This document shows positions 17,955 to 27,265 of a stretch of 64,000 nucleotides of DNA, in pieces. This DNA is from Algoriphagus sp. Lineage in GTDB: Bacteria > Bacteroidota > Bacteroidia > Cytophagales > Cyclobacteriaceae. Each line of letters starts with the position of its first letter. The first letter of the stretch is position 1. The stretch is from NCBI RefSeq assembly GCF_029254265.1, contig NZ_JAQWXX010000082.1, forward strand, positions 62,001-126,000, given 5' to 3'. The notes below the pieces were generated by a model, which did no database searches, was not told the DNA's origin, and saw only the letters and a list, made by a program, of their open reading frames with translations. The translations under genes were made by a program, and so were the position numbers.

Positions 17955-19105
17955 CAAAGCAATTTAATCTGGGCATTGATCCATCGCTCTGGAATCTCTC
18001 CTTTTTGAGCGAGTTGATAATCAGCATAGCTACAAGGCACGATGCTCATTCGATCAAATTTTTCTGTATCGCTAACCGGAATTTCCAACCACCATTTGCC
18101 ACTTCGTTTGCTTTTATAGAAGACTAGATTGTTTGGTTTTGTATCGAGAGAGACCGTGTATTTAATATAATCACTACTTTTAAATGAAAGGCTGTCTTTT
18201 CTTGAATAAAATCCCTCAAGAAAATACCAAATCATCACAGCAATTACTTTAGCGGTTTTATTAGGCGCATCATCGTAATAAGGCTCGTAGCCATAAATAC
18301 CTATGGAGGAAAGCTTTTCATTCGTGCCTGCAAACCAACAAATCTGACATGCCTCCTCTCCTGTAAGACCAAAAGGCTGAGCATCCAATGCCCCAGGAGC
18401 ATCTGCAGATTGGATAGCGCTGATATCAAAACTCATCAAATCAGCATTTCGAATCAGTGGCTCTACTTCTTTAAACTCAGACCGCAAAGCTCCTAATCGC
18501 ACATGCTCAAAATACAGTTTCTCCAAAACATTAATCAGAGTAGGATCAACCAGAAAACTCTGATAACCGAGATGAGAATAAGAAAAGAGGAAATTTGGCT
18601 GATGTAATATGATGTCTTGAGTATGCTGATCTACCTTAGGACCTTCTTCCTCCATATCAATTTTGGCATCTACTGTCAAGAGGCTGACCAGTTTCTTCAT
18701 CTTCTCGTAGGACAAATATTGCCCATAGTCCATATCATGTGAACCACCAAAATAGACTGGAAGAATCTGATTCTTCATTAAGTACTCTCCTACTTCTTGC
18801 ATTTTTGAGTAGGTTTCCTGGATTGTCTCGCCAGAAATCAAATCCCCCAAATCTGCTACCCGATAGGATCCAAGACCACGCTTTAATTCATAAAGTTTTT
18901 CACGGATTTCTGTGCTGCCACGATTCGCACTTTCTACTTTCAGCGCTCCACGATTTTCCTTTAAACCGACAAGGGCAATTTGTACTCCCTTTAGATCGGG
19001 AAATTCTTCTCCGTAGAAATGGATTTGTTTAAAGAACGAGCTGTCAGGATATTTTTTTTGCCAAAGGAATTCCGCTACAGGATCAAAATAGGATTGAATT
19101 GTCAT
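17954..19105 (-). CDS. ureohydrolase (arginase/formimidoylglutamase) family protein with atypical metal site
   Basis: The 383-residue protein has the arginase-like order of motifs: YFGGSHDMDYGQ (about residues 137-148) with the first His ligand, LLTVDAKIDMEE (about 160-171) and LMSFDISAIQSADAPG (about 242-257). In typical ureohydrolases these read GGxHS, DAHxD and SxDxDxxDP. Here the middle His is Lys and the second Asp of the third motif is Ser, so two of six manganese ligands are changed. Bacteroidota relatives are usually annotated as formimidoylglutamase. It may be an altered enzyme or non-catalytic. It heads an overlapping operon with the b5-like, kinase and murQ genes. Confidence 0.8.
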   Translation of the reverse strand: MTIQSYFDPVAEFLWQKKYPDSSFFKQIHFYGEEFPDLKGVQIALVGLKENRGALKVESANRGSTEIREKLYELKRGLGSYRVADLGDLISGETIQETYSKMQEVGEYLMKNQILPVYFGGSHDMDYGQYLSYEKMKKLVSLLTVDAKIDMEEEGPKVDQHTQDIILHQPNFLFSYSHLGYQSFLVDPTLINVLEKLYFEHVRLGALRSEFKEVEPLIRNADLMSFDISAIQSADAPGALDAQPFGLTGEEACQICWFAGTNEKLSSIGIYGYEPYYDDAPNKTAKVIAVMIWYFLEGFYSRKDSLSFKSSDYIKYTVSLDTKPNNLVFYKSKRSGKWWLEIPVSDTEKFDRMSIVPCSYADYQLAQKGEIPERWINAQIKLL

Positions 19106-19152
19106 ACTAGGCTATGGTGTGAGGTAAAAATAATCAAAAATGGTTCTTAAAT

Positions 19153-19178
19153 AAAAAATCCCGCCGAAGCGGGATTTT
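19153..19178 (-). terminator. intrinsic terminator of nqrF
   Basis: Perfect stem ATCCCGC (19158-19164) with GCGGGAT (19169-19175) and a CGAA loop; on the minus strand it is followed by a run of T residues. It separates nqrF from the downstream operon. Confidence 0.88.
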
Positions 19179-19187
19179 AAATTTTTA

Positions 19188-20492
19188 TTAACCTCCGAAA
19201 TCATCAAATCTGATGTTTTCCTGTGGAATTCCTAGATCATCTAACAGTTTTAATACCGCAGCATTCATCAAAGGAGGACCGCAAAGGTAATATTCTACCT
19301 CATCTGGCTCAGGATGATTTTTCAAATAGTTATCATAAAGAACTTGGTGAATAAAGCCTACGTAACCATCAGCTTCTTTATCGTCAAGTGATTTCTTTAT
19401 TTTCCAATTGTCCTCTGGAAGGGGTTCTGAAAGACCAATATTAAATTGGAAATTAGGGAAATCCTTCTCAATATCTCTGAACTGAGGTGTGTAGAATAAT
19501 TCTTTTTTAGATCTTCCACCGTACCAATAAGACACTTTTCTGTCTGTTTTTTCCGTGTGGAAAAGATGGAAAATATGAGATCTTAAAGGTGCCATTCCTG
19601 CTCCTCCTCCAATATAGATCATTTCTCTCTGAGTTGGATTGATATGGAATTCTCCATAAGGACCAGAGATCATCACTTTATCACCAGGCTTTCTTGAGAA
19701 TACATATGAAGAACAAACTCCTGGATTCACATCCATCCATCTGTTATTAGCACGATCCCAAGGTGGAGTTGCAATACGAATCGTCAACATGACAATATTA
19801 CCTTCTGCTGGGTGATTAGCCATGGAATATGCTCTGAAGAGTTCCTCATCATTTTTCATGACCAGATCCCACAATCCAAATTTATCCCAATCACTCTGAT
19901 ATACATCCGCTGGGTGACCCAAATCTGGATGAGGAGTGATATCCATGCCTTTGAAATTGACCGTAATCGCAGGCACATCTATCTGAATGTATCCTCCTGA
20001 TTCGAAATCAAGCGTCTCACCTTCAGGCAATTTCACTTTGAATTCTTTAATAAATGTAGAGACGTTGTAGTTTGTAACTACCTCGCATTCCCACTTTTTA
20101 ATTCCGAAGATCTCCTCAGGAACACGAATCTTCATGTCACTTTTAACCTTGACTTGGCAAGCTAGACGAACATTACTTTGTTGTTCAGCTCGACTGAGGT
20201 GACCGACTTCAGTAGGAAGGACTTCTCCTCCTCCTTCTTCAACGATACACTTACACATTGCACAAGTACCTCCACCTCCACAAGCGGAAGGAAGGAAAAT
20301 CTTCTGCCCACCTAAAGTGGATAAAAGCGTTGTGCCAGCCGAAGTAACGATCGGTGAACTTGTGTCTCCATTGATAATAATGTTGACATCTCCAGAAGCT
20401 ACAAGCTTAGACTGAGCGAAAAGGAGAATAAAAACCAGTAGCAATATGATAACAGTAAAAGCTACAATGGAAGTAATAATTACAGAACCCAT
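19188..20492 (-). CDS. nqrF: Na+-translocating NADH:quinone reductase subunit F
   Basis: A 434-residue NqrF, the NADH-oxidising subunit of the sodium-pumping Na+-NQR complex. It has one N-terminal membrane helix (about residues 5-28). The 2Fe-2S domain has ligands in ACGGGGTCAMCKC (about 70-82) and RLACQVKV (about 109-116). The FAD-binding RAYSMANHP is at about 219-227, and the NAD(P)H-binding GGGAGMAPLRSH at about 302-313. The family-conserved C-terminal DDFGG is present. The other five nqr genes are not in the window, so this copy is separated from them on both sides by accD and the ureohydrolase-like gene. Confidence 0.95.
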   Translation of the reverse strand: MGSVIITSIVAFTVIILLLVFILLFAQSKLVASGDVNIIINGDTSSPIVTSAGTTLLSTLGGQKIFLPSACGGGGTCAMCKCIVEEGGGEVLPTEVGHLSRAEQQSNVRLACQVKVKSDMKIRVPEEIFGIKKWECEVVTNYNVSTFIKEFKVKLPEGETLDFESGGYIQIDVPAITVNFKGMDITPHPDLGHPADVYQSDWDKFGLWDLVMKNDEELFRAYSMANHPAEGNIVMLTIRIATPPWDRANNRWMDVNPGVCSSYVFSRKPGDKVMISGPYGEFHINPTQREMIYIGGGAGMAPLRSHIFHLFHTEKTDRKVSYWYGGRSKKELFYTPQFRDIEKDFPNFQFNIGLSEPLPEDNWKIKKSLDDKEADGYVGFIHQVLYDNYLKNHPEPDEVEYYLCGPPLMNAAVLKLLDDLGIPQENIRFDDFGG

Positions 20493-20625
20493 GAAATTTT
20501 GGTTTAATTTTTCTTATGGATTGACCCCGATATGGGAGCACAAATATATTTATTAATCACTAATACAGGCCAAATTATCATTCAAATTTGACCTGATTTT
20601 TAAGACTATTGAAAATTATAACTGA

Positions 20626-21468
20626 TTAATTGTTCAAGAGGTTTAATAAAGTTGTAAGTCTTGATTTCAACTGCCTCCGATCGATGATGAAATCAAGGAA
20701 TCCGTGTTCTAAAACAAACTCTGAGCTCTGGAAACCTTTTGGAAGATCTTTCCCGATAGTTTCACGAATCACTCGAGGACCAGCAAAGCCAATTAATGCA
20801 CCAGGTTCTGCAATGTTAAAATCACCCAGCATTGCGTAAGATGCTGTAACTCCACCAGTCGTAGGATCTGTAAGCAAAGAAATATAAGGGATTCCTGCTT
20901 GATCCAGTAACGCAAGCTTAGCGGAGGTTTTTGCCATTTGCATTAAAGAAAAACCAGCTTCCATCATTCTTGCCCCACCTGACTTTGAGATCATTAAGAA
21001 TGGAATTTTATTTTTCAAAGAATGATCAATAGCTCGAGCGATTTTCTCTCCAACAACAGATCCCATTGATCCACCTATAAAGTTGAAATCCATACAGGCC
21101 ACAACTAAATCTAATCCATTCATCTTTCCCACAGCTGTTCTCACTGCGTCGTTTAGCTCAGTTTTAGTGATAGTCGCTTCAATTCTAGAACCATATGGTT
21201 TGGTATCTACAAATTTCAATGGATCCCCAGATTTCATATTCAGATCCAATTCTTTGAATTTGTTCCCATCAAAGAGAATTTCAAAGTATTCTTTGGAGCC
21301 TATTTTGACGTGAAAATCATCGTCTGGGCATACATAAGAATTGTTTTTGAGTTCTCGAGTATGGATAATATTTCCGTTTGGGGTCTTAAACCAAAGACCA
21401 TCTGGGGCGTCTTTTTTCTCTGCGGTCGAAGTTTTAATTCCTTTATCAGTTCTTTTAAACCAAGCCAT
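20626..21468 (-). CDS. accD: acetyl-CoA carboxylase carboxyltransferase subunit beta
   Basis: A 280-residue AccD, which with AccA transfers the carboxyl group from biotin to acetyl-CoA in fatty-acid synthesis. The crotonase-like core is intact: [18 protein letters not shown] (about residues 125-142), [12 protein letters not shown] (about 161-172), [17 protein letters not shown] (about 197-213) and [12 protein letters not shown]. The N-terminal zinc ribbon of the E. coli type has been lost: the four Cys positions are reduced to a single Cys (YVCPDDDFH). This loss also occurs in other Bacteroidota. It is encoded upstream of nqrF on the same strand. Confidence 0.95.
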   Translation of the reverse strand: MAWFKRTDKGIKTSTAEKKDAPDGLWFKTPNGNIIHTRELKNNSYVCPDDDFHVKIGSKEYFEILFDGNKFKELDLNMKSGDPLKFVDTKPYGSRIEATITKTELNDAVRTAVGKMNGLDLVVACMDFNFIGGSMGSVVGEKIARAIDHSLKNKIPFLMISKSGGARMMEAGFSLMQMAKTSAKLALLDQAGIPYISLLTDPTTGGVTASYAMLGDFNIAEPGALIGFAGPRVIRETIGKDLPKGFQSSEFVLEHGFLDFIIDRRQLKSRLTTLLNLLNN

Positions 21469-21677
21469 ATTGAGTTTTTATTTTGTTTGAAAAATCAAAG
21501 GTTACAAATTTAGCCCTTATATCTGGTAAATAAAATCCACTAAAAATTAGCCTGGAAAATATTCTAAACTAGTTTTTAGGTGGATTTGGATAGGAGCATT
21601 GAGAGTTCCTCACAATAGAATTTATGTCAAGTAGTTGCCAGATTTTAACTATTTGTACTTAGATAAAATTCTTTGGA

Positions 21678-22220
21678 TTAAGACAGTTCATGAGACCAAA
21701 TCTCATCAAGACTATAAATCTGGTGTTTACTGCTTTCTGTAAAATCCAATAATTCGGGCAGTGGTAGTTCCCCGCCCCCGCCAATAATTTGCCATTTCGG
21801 TGGATCCGAAAGCCATTTCCCAAAAGAATCTTTCATATGACTTCTATCCGAATTAAATGAATCCAGATAAGTAACAGAATCTATAATCTTGAAATATGGA
21901 GAATCTATCACCCCTTCATTTATGCTAAATTCAAAAGTTCTAGATAAATATTCTTGTGCGGTTGAAGGTACCGGCAGGGTTGAATCAAAATCGTAAATAA
22001 AGGCTGAATCACTATTAGCCGCCAACAGAATCACATGATAATTCCACCAAACTACCTCATCTCCATTGATTGATTTTTGAAATTTAAAAGGGCAATTCCT
22101 TTTGGCATTGGAAACGATAAGTACTTTTTTGGAGAAGCCTTCCAACTCTTGATTTTGGCATAAATGCCAGATATTTTCTTCGCAAAAATTCGCGGAATAG
22201 TTGAATTCTTTTATTTCCAT
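21678..22220 (-). CDS. NTAQ1-like protein N-terminal glutamine amidohydrolase
   Basis: The start at 22220 (MEIKEFNYSANF) matches the beginning of NTAQ1 and gives 180 residues against 205 in human; an upstream in-frame start at 22361 would add 47 unrelated residues. It aligns along its length with eukaryotic NTAQ1, which deamidates N-terminal Gln to Glu in the N-degron pathway. The catalytic Cys is in NFCEENIWHLC (Cys13), the His in WNYHVILL (His62) and the Asp in FIYDFDS (Asp77). The diagnostic FNSDRSHMKDSFGKW block follows. No signal peptide; cytoplasmic. No other N-degron enzyme is nearby. The family call is secure from motifs; the cellular role is inferred. Confidence 0.88.
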   Translation of the reverse strand: MEIKEFNYSANFCEENIWHLCQNQELEGFSKKVLIVSNAKRNCPFKFQKSINGDEVVWWNYHVILLAANSDSAFIYDFDSTLPVPSTAQEYLSRTFEFSINEGVIDSPYFKIIDSVTYLDSFNSDRSHMKDSFGKWLSDPPKWQIIGGGGELPLPELLDFTESSKHQIYSLDEIWSHELS

Positions 22221-22439
22221 CAGTCCTGCAAATGTACCATAGTAAAAAGGGAAAGAACTCGAGCAAAGGATAATAGTTTGTTTGATTCGATAAAAATCTG
22301 AATTTAGGGCTGTGATCAAAGATTGAGAGGAGCATATTCCTTTTACTTGAGATTTCAACAATTAGATTTCCTTATCTTGAATTAAATCTTGATTCTGGAG
22401 AAAATCAGTCACAACTCCCCAATAGCCCCAGGAAAACCC

Positions 22440-24077
22440 ATGAATTTATCAGTTCTTCTTATTCTTTCAGCAGTAATCCTGCTTTTAGCCTATCGCTTTT
22501 ACGGAAAGTATGTATATAAAAAGTTTGGATTGAATGATGATCATCCTGCGCCATCCCATACCCATCGTGATGGAATTGATTATGAACCAAGTAAACCGAT
22601 AGTCGTTCTCGGCCATCACTTTGCATCCATCGCAGGGGCCGGACCAATTGTAGGACCAATCATTGCGGTGACATTTGGTTGGATTCCAGCAGTAATTTGG
22701 ATTTTGGTTGGGGGAATTTTTTTTGGTGCTGTTCACGATCTTGGAAGTATGGCTTCCTCATTGAAATCAGATGGTAAATCCATAGGAGTAATCATAAGAA
22801 ACCAAATCGGAATAAAAGGAAAGCAGCTCTTCATCATTTTTAGTTTCTCTACATTAATTCTAGTCATTGGGGTTTTTTCAGACATTATTGCTAAAACATT
22901 TGTGAGCAATCCGGGTGTGGCATCCGCTTCTATTCTTTTCATTTTGCTGGCGATTGCTTTCGGAGTAGTAAATAGATTAGTGGGAAATAGAAAAGTAGCA
23001 TTCATCATCTTAACTGCTGTTGGAGTTATCTTAATGTACTATTTTGTCTATCTCGGGATGCAGCTTCCTTTTGTTCTAGATTACAAAATCTGGATTCTTG
23101 CCCTGTTGGGATATGCCTTTTTGGCTTCGGTCACTCCTGTCAGTATGTTGCTTCAACCAAGGGACTATTTGAACAGCTTTTTACTTTACGGGATGATCAT
23201 CGCCGCAGTTTTAGGGGTATTTGTGTCGAACCCTGATATTCAAATGTCCAATGAAATTACCGTTTCCAATGAGAATCTTGGTTATATTTTTCCTGTGCTG
23301 TTTGTGACCATTGCCTGTGGTGCGATTAGCGGTTTTCATTCATTGGTTGCCTCAGGTACCACTTCCAAGCAACTGGATAAGGAAAGTGATGCAAAAGTTG
23401 TTGGGTTTGGGGGAATGTTGATTGAATCATTCCTGGCAATCATTTCAGTGGGCGCTGTAATAGTTTTGACTAAAGGTGAATATACTGCCCGCCTTGCGGG
23501 TGAGGGACCAGTATCATTGTTTTCAACCGGTTTAGGAGGGATGATTTCCACTTTGGGAGTTTCAGAAAATTTTGCTGTAGGCTTTGTCGCTTTGACAGTT
23601 TCTGCTTTTGCTTTGACAACGCTTGACACCTGTACCCGTCTTGCCCGGTTTACCCTTCAGGAATATTTTGAAGATGTACCCCAGCCGGCGGCTCAGTTTG
23701 TTGCCAAAAACAGATTTTTTTCCACAGGAGTCGTAGTTGTTTTTTCGATTCTTCTTTTGCTTTCTGGAGAATTCACCACCCTTTGGCCAATCTTTGGTTC
23801 GGCAAACCAATTGCTGGCAGCACTAGCATTGCTCACTATAGCAGTATGGTTGATCAAGAAAAAGGTTAATGCGCTCTTCGTGACGATTCCCATGTTTTTC
23901 ATGTTCACAGTGACACTGGCCTCGCTTGGGTTATTTGCCTGGAAAAACTTCCAAGATGAAGTATATGTCCTTTCAATTATCGCCGCTCTTCTCTTTGTTC
24001 TAGCAATTTCATTAATGGTATTAGCGACAAAAAGTTTAAAAAAGGAAGCTGCTGTCACAACTCCAAAGACGATTTAA
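22440..24077 (+). CDS. cstA: CstA-family transporter (peptide/pyruvate)
   Basis: A 545-residue integral membrane protein of the carbon-starvation CstA family. The family hallmarks are KPIVVLGHHFASIAGAGPIVGPI (about residues 52-74), VGGIFFGAVHDLGSMASSL and ACGAISGFHSLVASGTTSKQ, and TLDTCTRLARFTLQEYF near the middle-end. About 15 hydrophobic segments are visible. E. coli CstA/BtsT import peptides or pyruvate with protons; this shorter form (E. coli CstA is about 700) may do either. The ATG at 22440 is chosen because it gives the canonical hydrophobic N-terminus; an upstream TTG at 22389 adds 17 polar residues. Confidence 0.92.
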   Translation: MNLSVLLILSAVILLLAYRFYGKYVYKKFGLNDDHPAPSHTHRDGIDYEPSKPIVVLGHHFASIAGAGPIVGPIIAVTFGWIPAVIWILVGGIFFGAVHDLGSMASSLKSDGKSIGVIIRNQIGIKGKQLFIIFSFSTLILVIGVFSDIIAKTFVSNPGVASASILFILLAIAFGVVNRLVGNRKVAFIILTAVGVILMYYFVYLGMQLPFVLDYKIWILALLGYAFLASVTPVSMLLQPRDYLNSFLLYGMIIAAVLGVFVSNPDIQMSNEITVSNENLGYIFPVLFVTIACGAISGFHSLVASGTTSKQLDKESDAKVVGFGGMLIESFLAIISVGAVIVLTKGEYTARLAGEGPVSLFSTGLGGMISTLGVSENFAVGFVALTVSAFALTTLDTCTRLARFTLQEYFEDVPQPAAQFVAKNRFFSTGVVVVFSILLLLSGEFTTLWPIFGSANQLLAALALLTIAVWLIKKKVNALFVTIPMFFMFTVTLASLGLFAWKNFQDEVYVLSIIAALLFVLAISLMVLATKSLKKEAAVTTPKTI

Positions 24078-24085
24078 AAACTATT

Positions 24086-24277
24086 TCAAAACAAAGAAAA
24101 CCCAAAGATCAAAAAGAGGAGAATCAAACAAATGCTTCCATAGACTTTGATTACCTTAAGTCGATTCATCCGATCCAAAAACCAGAGTACATAAACTGGT
24201 TTAAAAAGACCGGTAATCAAACTCAAAAGTGAGATCAAAAAAGTGATTTTGAAGAAAATTAGAATTGCCTCTAACAT
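24086..24277 (-). CDS. small two-helix membrane protein
   Basis: A 63-residue open frame with two hydrophobic segments (about residues 4-23 and 45-62) separated by a basic loop (WFLDRMNRLKVIKVYG). It is convergent with cstA, 8 bases between stops, and lies downstream of the infB terminator. The composition and flanking basic residues look like a real small inner-membrane protein, but no family was recognised and it could be a chance frame in AT-rich DNA. Confidence 0.5.
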   Translation of the reverse strand: MLEAILIFFKITFLISLLSLITGLFKPVYVLWFLDRMNRLKVIKVYGSICLILLFLIFGFSLF

Positions 24278-24289
24278 GGGTTAAAACTA

Positions 24290-24319
24290 AAAAAGGAACT
24301 GAAATTCAGTTCCTTTTTT
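24290..24319 (-). terminator. intrinsic terminator of the rimP-nusA-infB operon
   Basis: Stem GGAACTGA (24295-24302) with TCAGTTCC (24306-24313), loop AAT, A-run on one side and six T on the other. On the minus strand it follows the infB stop by about 20 bases; the flanks allow action on the plus strand too. Confidence 0.87.
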
Positions 24320-24340
24320 CATAGTATATTTTAAGCTTTA

Positions 24341-27202
24341 TTACTTTTTACGCTTAATTTCTTTCATTTCGTAACCTTCGATCGTATCATCCACTTCAAT
24401 ATTATTGAAGTTTTTGATTGAGATACCACACTCATATCCAGCTTTCACTTCAGCCACATCGTCTTTGAATCGCTTCAATTGATCGATCTCACCCTCATGT
24501 ATTACAATACCGTCTCGGATCACACGAATCTTGTTCTTTCTGGTGATAAAGCCATCTGTAACATATGAACCTGCAACAGTACCCACTTTGGTGATTTTGA
24601 AGACCTCTCTAACTTGGATATTACCAGTGATAACTTCTTCAAATTCTGGCTCAAGCATTCCCTCGATAGCATCCTTGATTTGGTTAATCGCATCGTAGAT
24701 AATAGAGTAATGACGAATTTCAATCTCTTCCTGCTCAGCAAGTTTCTTCGCATTCGAAGAAGGTCTCACTTGGAAACCAATGATAATCGCATCGGAAGCT
24801 GAAGCCAAAAGGACATCAGATTCTGAAATTTGACCCACTCCCTTGTGAATAATACTTACTTTAACCTCATCCTTAGATAGTTTCAATAATGAATCGGAAA
24901 GTGCTTCAACAGATCCATCCACGTCACCCTTGATGATGATATTCAATTCCTTAAACGATCCGATCGCCAATCTACGTCCGATTTCATCCAGCGTAATATG
25001 CTTCTTGGTACGTATACTCTGTTCTCTTTGGATTTGCTCTCTTGAGTTAGCAATGTCTCTTGCTTCCCTTTCCGTATCATAAACCTTAATCGTATCACCT
25101 GCCTGAGGGGCACCACTAAGACCTAATACTTGAACTGGAGTAGATGGACCAGCTTCTTTAAGCTTCTTACCCTTATGGTCAAACATTGCCTTTACTCTAC
25201 CGTAATGCTTGCCAGCAAGAATTATATCTCCAATTTTCAAAGTACCTGCCTGAACCATAATGGTAGATACATATCCTCTTCCTTTATCCAAAGAAGCTTC
25301 AATTACGGTTCCAGCTGCATTTTTATCAGGATTAGCTGTAAGTTCTAAAACTTCAGATTCCAGCAAAACTTTTTCTAAAAGTTCGTCTACACCTTCACCG
25401 GTTTTGGCTGAGACATCCTGTGACTGATATTTTCCTCCCCACTCTTCAATCAAGAGGTTCATGTTAGCTAGCTCTTCCTTGATCTTCGCAGGATTTGCAT
25501 TTGGTCTATCTATTTTGTTGATCGCAAAGATCATAGGTACACCTGCAACTTGAGCGTGATTAATCGCTTCTTTAGTCTGAGGCATGATGCTGTCATCTGC
25601 TGCTATCACAATAATTGCAACGTCTGTGATTTTAGCACCACGAGCTCTCATCGCAGTAAAAGCCTCGTGACCGGGAGTATCCAGAAATGCGATTTTATGA
25701 CCAGTTTTGGTAGTCACATCATAGGCGCCGATGTGCTGTGTAATTCCACCAGCCTCATCTGCCGTCACTTTGGACATTCTAATATAATCAAGTAAGGATG
25801 TCTTACCGTGATCTACGTGACCCATAATTGTTACAATTGGAGCTCGCTCGACCAAATCTTCTGGCAAATCTTCAGCTTCAACTTCCAATTCGTCCTCAAT
25901 TGATTTGGTAAATTCAACGTCATATCCAAATTCATCAGCAATGATTGTAATTGCTTCTGCATCCAATCGTTGGTTGATCGAAACGAACATACCAAGAGAC
26001 ATGCATGCAGAGATAATTTGGTTGACTGAAACATCCATCAATGCAGCAAGGTCATTTGCAGAGATGAATTCGGTCACCTTTAAGATTTTTGCCTCTTCAG
26101 ACTCCATCTCAGGATCTCTTACCCGTTCTGTCTTTTTATCTCTTCTGCTCTTACCTTTTCCTCCTGATTTACCCTGAAGTCTTGCAAGAGTCTGTTTGAT
26201 TTGATCTTGAATTTCTTTCTGTGTAGGCTCAGCTTTTTGAACCCTAACAGGCTGCCCTCCTCGCTGTTGAGCAGGTCTTGGGCTTCCTCCCTGAGGACGA
26301 TTTCCTTGGCCTTGGCCACCAGGACGATTTCCCCCTGGGGATCCAGGTTTATCAATTCTTTTTCTAGGACGTTTTTTATCTCTACCTCGCTCATCAGAAG
26401 ATGCTACTGGACCTCCTTTTTTCTTTGGTCTGTCGGCAGGTAATTCAATTTTCCCAAGTACAGTAAGTCCTTTCAGCGAATCTGCTTTCGCAGAAATCAC
26501 TTGGTCCTGCACGGGTGCAGTTGGAGTCGGTGCTTCTTTTTGAATTTGTGGAGCTGGTTTGGCTTTTTGCTCTTGAGGCTTTTGTGCCTCTACAGGCTTA
26601 GGAGCAGGAGTTGGTGATTTTGTTTCCTGTTTTCTCGGCTGCTCTGGTCTTTCTTGCTTTCTATGACCTTGGGATTGATTCCCGTACTTTTTCTTTTGTG
26701 ACGGAGCGACATTTTTGCTCAAATCGATTTTACCCAAGACTTTAATCCCTTCCAATTTTGGAGCTTCAGGGGATACTTTTTCCGCTTCAGGAGACACCTT
26801 AGGTTCTTCTTTTGCTACAGGAGCCGGGATAGGCACGGGAGTTGGGGTAGGCTTTGGAGCAGGAGCTGGAACTGGAGCAGGCTCTGATTTTGCAGTAACC
26901 GCAGGTACAACAGGCTTCGGCTCTGGCTTGGGCTCAGGTTTAGGTTCCTCTTTTGGAGTCTCAGATTCTATCGAAATCGGCTCATGCCGCTTGCCTATCG
27001 AGAGGTGAGATGCCTCTTCCTTATCCAGTGCAGAAGATTTGAATTCCTTATTGAGCAGCTCTACTTGCTCCATATTTATTTTGAAATTCGGATTATTCTC
27101 CGCCTCATAGCCTTTTTTGGCCAAAGTCTCCACGATGGTAGCGGTACCCACGTTGAGCTTTCTGGCTACTTGGCCTAATCGCATCATTTTTTCTTCTGAC
27201 AT
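24341..27202 (-). CDS. infB: translation initiation factor IF-2
   Basis: A 953-residue IF-2 with the long N-terminal region typical of Bacteroidota. An IF2_N module ([14 protein letters not shown]) opens the protein. A Pro/Lys/Gln/Gly-rich disordered stretch covers about residues 70-345. A second IF2_N-like helix domain precedes the GTPase domain, whose G motifs are [10 protein letters not shown] (G1), DTPGHEAF (G3) and NKID (G4). The ATG at 27202 is preferred over a TTG two codons upstream. IF-2 brings initiator tRNA to the small subunit. It is the last gene of rimP-nusA-infB. Confidence 0.97.
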   Translation of the reverse strand: MSEEKMMRLGQVARKLNVGTATIVETLAKKGYEAENNPNFKINMEQVELLNKEFKSSALDKEEASHLSIGKRHEPISIESETPKEEPKPEPKPEPKPVVPAVTAKSEPAPVPAPAPKPTPTPVPIPAPVAKEEPKVSPEAEKVSPEAPKLEGIKVLGKIDLSKNVAPSQKKKYGNQSQGHRKQERPEQPRKQETKSPTPAPKPVEAQKPQEQKAKPAPQIQKEAPTPTAPVQDQVISAKADSLKGLTVLGKIELPADRPKKKGGPVASSDERGRDKKRPRKRIDKPGSPGGNRPGGQGQGNRPQGGSPRPAQQRGGQPVRVQKAEPTQKEIQDQIKQTLARLQGKSGGKGKSRRDKKTERVRDPEMESEEAKILKVTEFISANDLAALMDVSVNQIISACMSLGMFVSINQRLDAEAITIIADEFGYDVEFTKSIEDELEVEAEDLPEDLVERAPIVTIMGHVDHGKTSLLDYIRMSKVTADEAGGITQHIGAYDVTTKTGHKIAFLDTPGHEAFTAMRARGAKITDVAIIVIAADDSIMPQTKEAINHAQVAGVPMIFAINKIDRPNANPAKIKEELANMNLLIEEWGGKYQSQDVSAKTGEGVDELLEKVLLESEVLELTANPDKNAAGTVIEASLDKGRGYVSTIMVQAGTLKIGDIILAGKHYGRVKAMFDHKGKKLKEAGPSTPVQVLGLSGAPQAGDTIKVYDTEREARDIANSREQIQREQSIRTKKHITLDEIGRRLAIGSFKELNIIIKGDVDGSVEALSDSLLKLSKDEVKVSIIHKGVGQISESDVLLASASDAIIIGFQVRPSSNAKKLAEQEEIEIRHYSIIYDAINQIKDAIEGMLEPEFEEVITGNIQVREVFKITKVGTVAGSYVTDGFITRKNKIRVIRDGIVIHEGEIDQLKRFKDDVAEVKAGYECGISIKNFNNIEVDDTIEGYEMKEIKRKK

Positions 27203-27265
27203 AAGCAAAAACCTCTTTCGAAATCTTAAGTAAAATATAGGTAATTATCGAAGCCTTAGCCCGAT

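Noticed and set aside
22221-22361. Upstream start of the NTAQ1-like gene
   Set aside because: The 47 extra residues do not resemble the family, whose N-terminus matches the ATG at 22220.
26715-27008. Gly-rich ORF antisense to infB
   Set aside because: It mirrors the Pro/Glu-rich IF-2 N-terminal region and has no independent support.
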